64,000 nt of DNA from Solea solea (lineage: Eukaryota; Chordata; Actinopteri; Pleuronectiformes; Soleidae), in the NCBI RefSeq assembly GCF_958295425.1, contig NC_081146.1, forward strand, positions 24,300,395 to 24,364,394, given 5' to 3'. Every line of letters starts with the position of its first letter. The first letter of the stretch is position 1. Positions 37,568-49,382 of the stretch are shown piece by piece. The notes under the pieces are model-generated. The model had not been told where the DNA came from. It worked only from the letters and a program-made list of their open reading frames with translations, and made no database searches. The position numbers were made by a program, and so were the translations under genes.

Positions 37568-40500
37568 AAAACAGGAAATTATTGGTTTGCATGCTGTTTG
37601 ATCCACGAAAAAGTCATAGTATAGTATGTCGTCCAAAATCACTCAAAAAAGTCATAGTATAGTATGTCGTCCAAAATCCCTCAAAATTGTCATAGTATAG
37701 TATGTCGTCCAAAATCGCTCAAAAAGTCATAGTATAGTATGTCGTCCAAAATCGCTCAAAATTGTCATAGTATAGTATGTCATCTAAAAATCACTCAAAA
37801 AAGTCATAGTATAGTATGTCGTCCAAAATCGCTCAAAATTGTCATAGTATAGTATGTCGTCCAAAATCGCTCAAAAAAGTCATAGTATAGTATGTCGTCC
37901 AAAATCACTCAAAAAAGTCATAGTATAGTATGTCGTGTAAAATCGCTCAAAAAAGTCATAGTATAGTATGTCGTGTAAAATCGCTCAAAAAAGTCATAGT
38001 ATAGTATGTCGTCCAAAATTTGACAAAAAGTCATAGTATTGTATGTCGTCCAAAATCAGTCAAAAAGTCATAGTATAGTATGTCGTCCAAAATGTGACAA
38101 AAAAGTCATAGTATAGTATGTCGTCCGAAATCGCTCAAAAAAGTCATAGTATTGTATGTCGTCCAAAATATGACAAAAAAGTCATAGTATAGTATGTCGT
38201 CCAAAATTGCTCAAAAAAGTCATAGTATTGTATGTCGTCCAAAATTTGACAAAAAAGTTATAGTATAGTATGTTGTCCAAAATGTGAAAAAAAAGTCATA
38301 TTATAGTATGTTGTCCAAAATTGCTCAAAAAAGTCATAGTATCGTATGTCGTCCAAAATTGCTCAATAAAGTCATAGTATAGTATGTCGTCCAAAATATG
38401 ACAAAAAAGTCATAGTATAATATGTCGTCCAAAATGTGACAAAAAAGTCATAGTATTGTATGTCGTCCAAAATCAGTCAAAAAAGTCATATTATAGTATG
38501 TCGTCCAAAATTGCTCAAAAAAGTCATAGTATTGTATGTCGTCCAAAATGAGACAAAAAAGTCATAGTATAGTATGTCGTCCAAAATTGCTCAATAAAGT
38601 CATAGTATTGTATGTCGTCCAAAATTGCTCAATAAAGTCATAGTATAGTATGTCGTCCAAAATGTGACAAAAAAGTCATAGTATAGTATGTCGTCCAAAA
38701 TGTGACAAAAAAGTCATAGTATATAGTATGTCGTCCAAAATCAGTCAAAAAAGTCATATTATAGTTTGTCGTCCAAAATTGCTCAATAAAGTCATAGTAT
38801 AGAATGTCGTCCAAAATATGACAAAAAAGTCATAGTATTGTATGTCGTCCAAAATCAGTCAAAAAAGTCATATTATAGTATGTCGTCCAAAATTGCTCAA
38901 AAAAGTCATAGTATTGTATGTCGTCCAAAATCAGTCAAAAAAGTCATATTATAGTATGTCGTCCAAAATTGCTCAAAAAAGTCATAGTATCGTATGTCGT
39001 CCAAAATTGCTCAATAAAGTCATAGTATAGTATGTCGTCCAAAATATGACAAAAAAGTCATAGTATAGTATGTCGTCCAGAATTGCTCAAAAAAGTCATA
39101 GTATAGTATGTCGTGCAAAATGTGACAATAAAGTCATAGTATAGTATGTCGTCCAAAATGTGACAAAAAAGTCATAGTATAGTATGTCGTCCAAAATTGC
39201 TCAAAAAAGTCATATTATAGTATGTCGTCCAAAATTGCTCAAAAAAGTCATAGTATTGTATGTCGTCCAAAATCAGTCAAAAAAGTCATAGTATAGTATG
39301 TCGTCCAAAATCAGTCAAAAAAGTCATAGTATGGTATGTCGTCCGAAAACGCTCAAAAAAGTCATAGTATAGTATGTCGTCCAAAATGTGACAAAAAAGT
39401 CATAGTATTGTATGTCGTCCAAAATGTGACAAAAAAGTCATAGTATGTCGTCCAAAATGTGACAAAAAAGTCATAGTATAGTATGTCGTCCAAAATCAGT
39501 CAAAAAAGTCATAATATAGTATGTTGTCCAAAATTGCTCAAAAAAGTCATAGTATTGTATGTGGTCCAAAATATGACAAAAAAGTCATAGTATAGTATGT
39601 CGTCCAAAATTGCTCAATAAAGTAATAGTATAGTATGTCGTCCAAAATGAGACAAAAAAGTCATAGTGTAGTATGTCGTCCAAAATCAGTCAAAAAAGTC
39701 ATAGTATAGTATGTCGTCCAAAATCAACAAAAAAATCATATTATAGTATGTCGTCCAAAATGTGACAAAAAAAGTCATAGTATAGTATGTCGTCCAAAAT
39801 GTGACAAAAAAGTCATAGTATTGTATGTCGTCCAAAATCAGTCAAAAAAGTCATATTATAGTATGTCGTCCAAAATCAGTCAAAAAAGTCATATTATAGT
39901 ATGTCGTCCAAGATTGCTCAAAAAAGTCATAGTATTGTATGTCGTCCAAAATATGACAAAAAAGTCATAGTATAGTATGTCGTCCAGAATTGCTCAAAAA
40001 AGTCATAGTATAGTATGTCGTCCAAAATGTGACAAAAAAGTCATAGTATAGTATGTCGTCCAAAATGTGACAAAAAAGTCATATTATAGTATGTCGTCCA
40101 AAATGTGAAAAAAAAGTCGTAGTATTGTATGTCGTCCAAAATATGACAAAAAAGTCATAGTATAGTATGTCGTCCAAAATGTGACAGAAAGGTCATAGTA
40201 TAGTATGTCGTCCAAAATTGCTCAAAAAAGTCATAGTATTGTATGTCGTCCAAAATTGCTCAATAAAGTCATAGTATAGTATGTCGTCCGAAATCGCTCA
40301 AAAAAGTCATAGTATTGTATGTCGTCCAAAATCAGTCAAAAAAGTCATATTATAGTATGTCGTCCAAAATTGCTCAAAAAAGTCATAGTATAGTATGTCG
40401 TCCAAAATCAGTCAAAAAAGTCATAGTATAGTATGTCGTTCAAAATATGACAAAAAAGTCATAGTATCGTATGTCGTCCAAAATTGCTCAATAAAGTCAT

Positions 40501-40819
40501 AGTATCGTATGTCGTCCAAAATTGCTCAATAAAGTCATAGTATAGTATGTCGTCCAAAATCAGTCAAAAAAGTCATATTGTAGTATGTCGTCCAAAATTG
40601 CTCAAAAAAGTCATAGTATAGTATGTTGTCCAAAATATGACAAAAAAGTCATAGTATAGTATGTCGTCCAAAATTGCTCAATAAAGTCATAGTATTGTAT
40701 GTCGTCCAAAATTGCTCAATAAAGTCATAGTATAGTATGTCGTCCAAAATGTGACAAAAAAGTCATAGTATAGTATGTCGTCCAAAATGTGACAAAAAAG
40801 TCATAGTATAGTATGTCGT

Positions 40820-41960
40820 CCAAAATGAGACAAAAAGTCATAGTATAGTATGTCGTCCAAAATCAGTCAAAAAAGTCATAGTATAGTATGTCGTCCACAA
40901 TGTGACAAAAAAGTCATAGTATAGTATGTCGTCCAAAATCAGTCAAAAAAGTCATAGTATAGTATGTCGTCCAAAATGTGACAAAAAAGTCATAGTATTG
41001 TATGTCGTCCAAAATCAGTCAAAAAAGTCATAGTATAGTATGTCGTCCAAAATCAGTCAAAAAAGTCATAGTATAGTATGTCGTCCAAAATCAGTCAAAA
41101 AAGTCATAGTATAGTATGTCGTCCAAAATGTGACAAAAAAGTCATAGTATTGTATGTCGTCCAAAATCAGTCAAAAAAGTCATAGTATAGTATGTCGTCC
41201 AAAATCAGTCAAAAAAGTCATAGTATAGTATGTCGTCCAAAATGTGACAAAAAAGTCATAGTATTGTATGTCGTCCAAAATCAGTCAAAAAAGTCATACT
41301 ATAGTATGTCGTCCAAAATCAGTCAAAAAAGTCATAGTATAGTATGTCGTCCAAAATCAGTCAAAAAAGTCATAGTATAGTATGTCGTCCAAAATGAGAC
41401 AAAAAAGTCATAGTATAGTATGTCGTCCAAAATCAGTCAAAAAAGTCATAGTATAGTATGTCGTCCACAATGTGACAAAAAAGTCATAGTATAGTATGTC
41501 GTCCAAAATCAGTCAAAAAAGTCATAGTATAGTATGTCGTCCAAAATGTGACAAAAAAGTCATAGTATTGTATGTCGTCCAAAATCAGTCAAAAAAGTCA
41601 TAGTATAGTATGTCGTCCAAAATCAGTCAAAAAAGTCATAGTATAGTATGTCGTCCAAAATCAGTCAAAAAAGTCATAGTATAGTATGTCGTCCAAAATG
41701 TGACAAAAAAGTCATAGTATTGTATGTCGTCCAAAATCAGTCAAAAAAGTCATAGTATAGTATGTCGTCCAAAATCAGTCAAAAAAGTCATAGTATAGTA
41801 TGTCGTCCAAAATGTGACAAAAAAGTCATAGTATTGTATGTCGTCCAAAATCAGTCAAAAAAGTCATACTATAGTATGTCGTCCAAAATCAGTCAAAAAA
41901 GTCATAGTATAGTATGTCGTCCAAAATCAGTCAAAAAAGTCATAGTATAGTATGTCGTCC
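40820..41960. repeat. 570-bp (15-unit) tandem duplication inside the array
   Basis: Two successive blocks share the same order of variants, including the private changes TCCACAATGTGAC (about 40892 and 41462) and CATACTATAGTATG (about 41295 and 41865), offset by 570 bp. The two 189-bp frames at 41192 and 41762 translate identically. Confidence 0.88.
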
Positions 41961-41999
41961 AAAATGTGACAAAAAAGTCATAGTTTAGAACAATATACA

Positions 42000-42175
42000 T
42001 GTATATATATATATAAGGGTTATATATTAGACTTCATATATATCTTCAAACTTTCATTCAATATAATCTTAAATTAATTTCCTGAATGACATGCCATGAC
42101 ATATATATACATACAGTATATATATATACTGTATGTATATATACACATGTACTGTATATATATGTGTATATTAGA
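42000..42175. repeat. AT-rich palindromic tract next to the satellite
   Basis: Contains ACATACAGTATATATATATA then CTGTATGT, a near-perfect palindrome, and further TATATA runs. It begins within about 15 bp of the last satellite unit. Confidence 0.8.
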
Positions 42176-45100
42176 GAAAATCAGGCTTAAATTTAGCATT
42201 TTGCACATTTGAAACCATGCCACTGTCACAACCTCCAGAATCAAAGCACTTGCTGTAATATTTGGTCTAGTGGACCAACGTGGTGGTCCCTAACACACAT
42301 GCAGACACATGTGGTTTTTAAGGTACCAGATGGATGAGGGTGAAACTCCAGCAGCAGGAGAACAGATGGCACTGAAACAGAGACTGGAGGTGAGGCCACT
42401 GTCATGGAGAAAAAGGATTCAAAATAAAGCACAAGTAAAATACTTTCATGTCTGGGTTTTTGTATTAAGGGCAGAAGACTGAAGGATGAAGTCGTAACAT
42501 TAGGTCTTGTTCGGAGAACCCTGTGAAGTTATTCTTTGTTTCAAGCTTGACAGACGAGTGAATACTTCAATGTTTTTGGCTCGTCTTGAGTCGGGGCTTT
42601 GAAAAAGATTGTGTGAGGAGGAAAGAACCACACAGACCTAAGAGAGGAGATCTGCATCATTTCTCCTGAAACAATTCCTAAGGCTTCATATTAATTCCAT
42701 TCATTATGGATCCAGAAGTGAGTGAAACTCTGGCACAATGATGCCTATGATAAAGTGAAGTCCTATATGTGTATAACTTAAAAAAAAAAAGGATATGTTG
42801 TATTGCACAGCAATAGCAAAAGCACTGTAACAAAAATAAAATAAAACCATGAATGATTTAAAAAGTCAAATAAAGTAAAAAAAAAAAACAGAAACATTCT
42901 CCACCATCAGTCACTCCGTCATTATCTCGTGTTTCAGAGCGTGAACAAGGATTTTTCTTTCTGTTTGGACGTCGTCTGTACTTTTTTCTTTCTCTTTTTT
43001 TCCCAGAACGGTCCATTATTATGGCCAGATAATGATCAACCTGGGGGGGAGCTCAGCAGACACTTATTGAAAAGGACTAATCAAGTTTCATATTGCTTTA
43101 CCGCCGGCCCTCCAGCAAACAAACACCCTCAAAAACCAAACCTCTCTCTTTCTCTCTCTCTGTGTACCTCACACTTCCCTCCCTCCCTCTTTTCTTCCAT
43201 CTCTCTGTATGCAGAGCGCCTCCAGGGAGTGGTAATGGATTGTGAGTAATGCTATCATCCTCTGTCTCGGCCTCTCTCTTTCTTTCCCTCTCTCTCTCTC
43301 TGCTGCTGGTGGAGAGGTGGAGAGGTGGTGGGGGGGGGAAACACTTGGACGACTCATGTCTGGTTTATTATTTCTTCCTCTGGCACTTGAGCCTTGTTAG
43401 ATTTGCAATACGACTAAAAACAGGAGCTGGAAATGAGTCCCTTTAAAGCAGCTCCTGTTGCAGCTCTGTTGAAAGTTTTTTCCACCTTGTTGTGTGACGA
43501 TTGGATTGATTTACATAACAATGCACTGAATTAATGCAGGAAAAGGACTTTGCTGAAAAATCTGAGAAGTTTTCACAACTTTGACACTTTCTTTTGTTTC
43601 AGTTTTAAAATCACATTTTTTTATTTTTATCTCCACAAAACGTCTGATACAGGAAGAATGTTCTGAAATGCATTTCTTTAAAGGATTCGTCTCAAAATGT
43701 TGATATTTTATGTTGTGATGAGCTCAATTTTGGCTTAAAGATCATTTTTGACAGTGTTTTTGTTTCTCTGTCAATTCTTTAACGGGATGATCTATTGTTA
43801 TTATTTTTTATTTATTAATTCTTTAATATAAAAGTGGATGAGCAGTGCTGGACACACTTGTACTGTACTGCTCTGCCCTCTGCTGGTCACTCGCACACAC
43901 TGCTCAGACTCAGGCTGGTGTTGCTCTACTGTATACTCTGCCAATTTTCATCAATTAGAGTCAAATGTTTATATTTTGTGCATGGCTGCATATGGACATA
44001 AGTTTGAAATCCATTCATTTAATAATGAAACAGCAACAAGTTGATTTTCAACATTATTTGGCACTTATTTTACATCATAATGATGATTTTTAAACATTTC
44101 TGGTGCCAGTATCTTCAAAAAAAAAACAAACATTACTCTGTATTGACTGATCACCATTAAACATAAATATAAAATCACTTCAAATGAGTCCAGTGACAAC
44201 TGCTCCATTTATAAAAGGCTTCATTTATTACAAAGTTCTAGTAGAAGAAGGTGGCAAATGACACATTATACAAGAGCAAATAAGTATTTACACAATTTAA
44301 GAGCAGGTTGTTTTTTTGTAAGCACAAGAAAGAATAAGAGTATTTTATCAAGTGAAAAATTGCATTAAAAAAAAAAGGCACTGCAGTGACTGAAAAATTA
44401 TTGCCCGTATCAAAATGAATGGTTCACTTTGTCTCTGCTTTTTCCATTTCTCAAACATCCTTCAATACACTGGATTAAAAAAGAAGAAGAAGAAGAAGAA
44501 GAAGAAGACGAAAACGACAAAAAGAAAAGTGTGGTTTTCCTGATGATTACAACCTGCATCATTTTCAGGACAAAGACTTCACAGCAATCTGGTCTGGATT
44601 TTGTAATTGGCAATTTGGTGAAAATAAAAAAAAAAGTGAAAGGCAAAGTATCAGCAAACAGATAAGATGACAAAAATAATGATTCAAATAATAACAATAA
44701 AAAAACACAAGCCCAAAACAACAAAGACGTTCCAAACTAGTTTGGGTCGATAAACGTGAACCACATCAGAGGCCAGAAATGATGCGATTCCAAGAATGGA
44801 ATGAACGCTGTAAGACGATGATGGGGGTGTGTGTGTGTGTGTGTGTGGGGGGGGGGTTATCGATTGGCGCTCGGCAGGAGCTGGCGAGACGACGACACGA
44901 GCGTTGGTGAAAACCACACTGAGGCTGAAACACCGCATCGTAAACGAGTGACGTGACTTTTAAACTGTGTCTTAAAACAATGCCCTCGTTCTAAACTCTG
45001 TGTGTGTCTGTGTGTGTGTGTGTGTGTGCGTGTGCGCTACACATTCACTCTGTGACCAACGTTTCCACCACAGCGTCCAACATGATGGACCTGTAACTCA

Positions 45101-45384
45101 CCTCATTCCCACTACATCACATGCATTTACCCTCTGATTAAAAGCTCTAACATCATAGTCCACGTGTGTGTGAGTGAGTGTGTGTTAATAGTGTAATTAC
45201 ATGTACATTTGTGCTGTGCCACTAAAAGCTTTAATATATCTTTTTTTTTCATACATAAGGGCCTTTAACAGGCAGTAACGTGAGTGTAAGTGAAATCTGT
45301 GGCACTCACTCACACTTCAGACTGTACACAGTGTTATAAACACAGGAGAGGATTAGGGCCACATGTGAACATTATTTTGAATAC

Positions 45385-46560
45385 AAAATAAACTGGAATT
45401 CTGAGGGGAAAAAAAGGCAGAATTTTAAACTGAAACATGACAAAGTAAATTAATTCTATGATTAAAATTTTTCCCTCAGAATTTTGAGTCTTACAATTCT
45501 GAAAAAACAACAAAAAAAAAAAAAACTCACTGAAATGTGACGTAAAATGAAATACGGCAAAATGTCAAAATTCGGAGAGAAACAACAGAATTCTGAGATG
45601 AAAATTCCGACTTATTTCCTCAGACTTGTGACTTTAATCTGAGACTTTTGAGATTCTCACAATTTGGGGGGAAAAAACAACAAATATGACAAAAAGTCAA
45701 AATCCTGAGGAAAAGTCGGAATTCTGAGATTAAAATTTCCAAATTTTTCCCCTCAGAATTCTGGCTTAATTGCTCAAGATTCAGAATTCTTACAAACAGT
45801 CACTGAAATATGACTTGAATTTAAATATGTCAAAAATCTGAAATCTGAGAAAAAAAAGACGAAATTCTACAACTTTAATTTGAGACTTGAGATTCTCACA
45901 ATTCTCACAACTCAGAATTCTGAAATATGAAAAAATCCTGAGAGGTCACTGAAAATATGACTTTAAAATTAAATTTGACAAAATGTCAAAATTCTGGGAG
46001 GAAAAGCCAGAATTCTGAGATTGAAAATTCCAATTCTTTTCCCTCAGAATTCTGACATTAATTGCTCAAAATTCTGAGACAAAAGTGCCAGAATTCTTAC
46101 AAAAAGTCACTAAAATACTACTTGAATTTAAATATAACAAAAAAAATCTGAAATCTGAGAAAAAAATGACGAAATTCTTAGATTACATTTTTTCCCCAGA
46201 ATTGTGAGAATCTCAAAATTCTGAGGAAAAAACCCAACTCAGAATTCTGCAAACAAGTCACTGAAATATGTCTTGAAATTAACTTTAGCAAAAAGCCAAA
46301 ATTCTGAGAAAAAAATAATAATTCCGAGTTCAAAAATCCAACTTTTCCCCTTACAATTGTGCCTTTAATCTCAGATCTTTGACATTCTCGCAACTCCATA
46401 TTTCTTACAAAGTCACTGAAATATGACTTGAATTTAAATGACAAAAAGTCAGAAATCTGAGAAGAAAAAAGCCAGATTTCTGACTTTCTTCTCAAAGTTT
46501 TGACCTTAATATCAGAATTCCAGCTTTTGTTTTCCCCCAAAAACTTGACCCTAATTCTCT
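45385..46560. repeat. Degenerate AATTCTGAG / CTCAGAATT repeat field
   Basis: The motif AGAATTCTGAG or its inverse, alternating with GGAAAAA / TTTTTCC and GTCACTGAAATATGACTTGAATTTAAAT, recurs more than 15 times with no fixed period. A coarser repeat of about 250-300 bp is suggested by the recurring CACTGAAATATGACTT. The 136-codon minus-strand open frame is a by-product. Confidence 0.75.
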
Positions 46561-46934
46561 TCCATATAACAAAGTTATCTTTGACCATTTAATATTTATT
46601 TTATTTATGTACATAAACAACATTATGAAATTGGAAATGATTTGAAATGATTCTTTAAAAGGGAGTTATAAATAATTTATTATAAAGGTTATAAATTTGG
46701 TTAACACTAAATAAATATTAATAAACTACTAAAGATGACAAATTTTAACACAATGATTTGATCAAACTATGTCACAAGACGGTGTTGAGAGTGTAAAATT
46801 TAGAAACCTTTAATCTGATGTGTTATTAATTACTTATAAAGTGTTAATAACCTAATAATGAATCATTTGTATAAATAGCCTTATATTACAGTAGTACCCA
46901 AATATCTTTGTTGCTTTTTTATTTGATTAAAAAA

Positions 46935-47100
46935 CAGCGTCTTCAATGTCAATATATAGTTTTCTTTGCTCCAATTAACAAAAATAAAGCATTAAAACTG
47001 AATAACAAAACATTATTTTGAGATTAATCGAGAAAATTATGAATATCTGGTAAAAAAAATTTTTGCAAACTGATTGAAAAGATCGATAAAAAATAGCTGA
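46935..47100 (-). repeat. hAT-like MITE relic
   Basis: TTTCTTTGCTCCAATTAAC and GAGATTAATCGAG match, in reverse, parts of the element at 52160-52370. Strongly decayed. Confidence 0.4.
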
Positions 47101-49128
47101 ACTCTACTGAATAATTATTTGACTAAACTTTCTTCTCTGATAAAGACCCTCATAACATAAACCTCAAAATAATTAGATTAGTGCTGGATGTTTTTTTTTT
47201 TTTTAAATGTGTTTTCCTGCAGATTTTTAGGCTAAATCAGGGTCAAAAATAACTTGCCATTGCCAGTTTGAGTCATTAACCAAGTTAAGAATTAACCAGT
47301 CACCTCAGCTATACTACTCTAAATCCTTTATCCCACGTCTGCAACTAAAATACGCAATAAATACCATAAAATTCTAAATTCTAAATTTAGAATTTGCACT
47401 TTTTCTAACTGTATAAGTTCTGTAACATCACAAGAATACAATTCTCTACCTTCACTGTTTCTCATTTGAAATGTGTGTCAAATTTAATTTTCTTATTTTC
47501 TTCAAAGTGTAATTTCACAGTAACCGCCACTAACCACCAGTGCCCGCCAGATGTTCAGAATAATATGTTCTGAAGAAGGAGCAGAAAGAGGGAAAAAGGT
47601 GACAAAGTGACTTGCTGGCATGAGGCCACTGCAATGCTGCCATGGAAACCAAGTTATATATACAGTATATATATTTGTATTTGTATAAATATTTATATTG
47701 AAAAAAAAACCTGCCTTTTAATAATCACCACCGCACTGTAACTTTACCTCTTTTCCCTCCCTGTCGGAGCAGATTGTGCAGTTCATAATTAGGCAGGCAA
47801 TTAGAAGAAAAGAGAAAAAAGAAAAAGAAAAGAGAGAAAAAGAGAGAACGGCTCTGGCCTGAAAATCAATTCCAGTCAGTGCAGAACAGAATCAATAACG
47901 TGGACAAAGAGAAGAAGAGGCAACGATTCAATCTGCATCATACTGAACCAGAGTCGTCGCTGTCGCTGTTTTAAACTCAACGACAACGATTCACACACAC
48001 GCGGATTATTTTTCATCATTGAATCCTCTTCTTTTATCCCCACTTGTCGACTTTGACGTGAATCCCCCACTCGCTGGGACTCTTAATGTTTCCAGTTTTT
48101 TTTGACGTTATAGTCTAATCTAATCTCAATCTACGAGGAGAGACGTGTTTGTGTGTTTCCTCCAGCTTCATACAACCCACAGCCTTTTCCAGACTTAACG
48201 AGGGGACCGTTAAATATTAACCAACCTTAAATAAAAGGACAGTGTGGGATATTAGAGTGTGCTACATACTGAAACAGTTAAAAACTATATTCACTTGCTT
48301 TACTTTGCTATTAGACTATGGTTTTCCAGGTGGAAACACTTTGAAAAACACTTCACTTCCGTGCACCAGTGACAAAAACAGCACTTATCTTCTTCCCAGA
48401 ACACAGGTGTGTTATTTTGGTGGTTGAAAGCCTGTCAGGATTTATCTAAGGGACACTTGTGATTTGCACAAAATAAAAAAAACAGAATGGAAACTCAAGA
48501 GAAATTGAAAAGGTTTTAAAAAATATTGCTTTCACTTGAAGCCGAGAGAAAAAGGTTGTTGAACAAAAAGGGGAAACATGTGCAGTCAATAAAGTACGTT
48601 TAGAAACTTCCACGTTTCACAGCACGATGATCGACGGAAACGTTGCATCTTCTTATCCTTCAGTGGTCACCAGAACTTCTGCGCCACCTACAGCTCAACT
48701 CCGTGAAGTAACTTCCACTATTGTGACATAAATGTGCGTTTTAATTTTAAAACAAATCGTCTAAGGATTTTTTAAAGGAAACTTAAAATTAAACACTGTT
48801 TTTGTCAAAGGACTCCAGGTGCAGAGGAGTGAGCCGTTTGTAAAGTGACACAAACGACACTTTCTTAACAATGAGATAAAGCAGTAAACATGTTTCTGTT
48901 TTTCTTTTACAAACACCCTGAACTACCCCTTTAATACGAGAGCAGCGAGTCTTCAGCTTCTCAGCAAACACACAAACCTCGCTTGTGTAACTTTGTTAGT
49001 AAACAGTTTGGGCACAGAGTGCCTGTTAAACGACATCTACTGTAAACTGTTAAACAGCCCAAACCTTTTCATCTGGACAGTGAAGCGGCCATTTTGTGCC
49101 TGTCGCTGTGAAACGCGCGCGCATGCCG

Positions 49129-49382
49129 TCACTGTTCCTTGCGCTCACGCGCCGCAGCGTGCGACTGGTCGGGCTTCCACAGCAGCGGCGCGCTGAAGAT
49201 ACCGATGACGCCCAGGTTGAGGGCGAAGCTGGCGACGAGCACGCCGATGGTGCTCAGGAAGGAGGGCGTGGCTCCGTGGCCCACCAGCCACGCCCGCCGT
49301 GACATCATGTCGGCGATCACGCCCTCCATCTGGAAGTGGGTTCCCACCACGGCGCTGACGTGGAAGAGCTGGTGACTGTGGC
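49129..49382 (-). CDS. paqr6: paqr6 coding exon 7 (C-terminus)
   Basis: 254 bp including the stop at 49131-49129. HSHQLFHVSAVVGTHFQMEG carries the C-terminal metal-site histidines, followed by DMMSRRAWLVGHG and a last membrane helix. Locally GC-rich. Acceptor CCTCACAG. Confidence 0.95.

Larger units (their letters stand above)
31601..41988. repeat. 10.4-kb satellite array, 38-bp unit, with higher-order structure
   Basis: About 245 units of GTCATAGTATAGTATGTCGT then CCAAAAT plus a variable 10-11 bases (CGCTCAAAAAA, TGCTCAAAAAA, GTGACAAAAAA, CAGTCAAAAAA and others). From 31601 to about 38000, CGCTC/CACTC/TGCTC variants dominate and six ~170-bp non-satellite segments are interspersed. From about 38000 to 41988 the CAGTC, GTGAC and TGCTC variants dominate and no such segments occur. 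Open frames inside are by-products of the 114-bp (3 x 38) frame period and are not considered genes. Function unknown. Confidence 0.97.
42180..49128. other. Intergenic region between satellite and paqr6 3' end
   Basis: About 7 kb. Contains CT-rich stretches (43140-43310), a GAA run (44480-44510), GT microsatellites (44829-44846 and 45000-45030) and the AT-rich repeat field. Minus-strand 3' UTR sequence of paqr6 must occupy part of the right end; a candidate ATTAAA signal lies at 48935-48930. No other gene is recognisable. Confidence 0.5.

Noticed and set aside
35221..41950. Several 60-62-codon plus-strand frames with SKISQKSHSIVCRPK-type repeats
   Set aside because: They are translations of the 38-bp satellite, whose three-unit period (114 bp) is a multiple of three. 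There is no unique sequence, splice context or homology.
31601..41988. Possible CRISPR-like array
   Set aside because: Repeat and variable part superficially alternate, but the variable part is only 10-11 bp and drawn from a few types. The context is a vertebrate genome with introns and there are no cas genes.
44410..44724. 104-codon minus-strand frame and overlapping Glu-rich plus-strand frame
   Set aside because: Built on a GAA/TTC microsatellite and low-complexity sequence.
46178..46588. 136-codon minus-strand frame
   Set aside because: Lies wholly in the degenerate AATTCTGAG repeat field; the peptide is itself repetitive.
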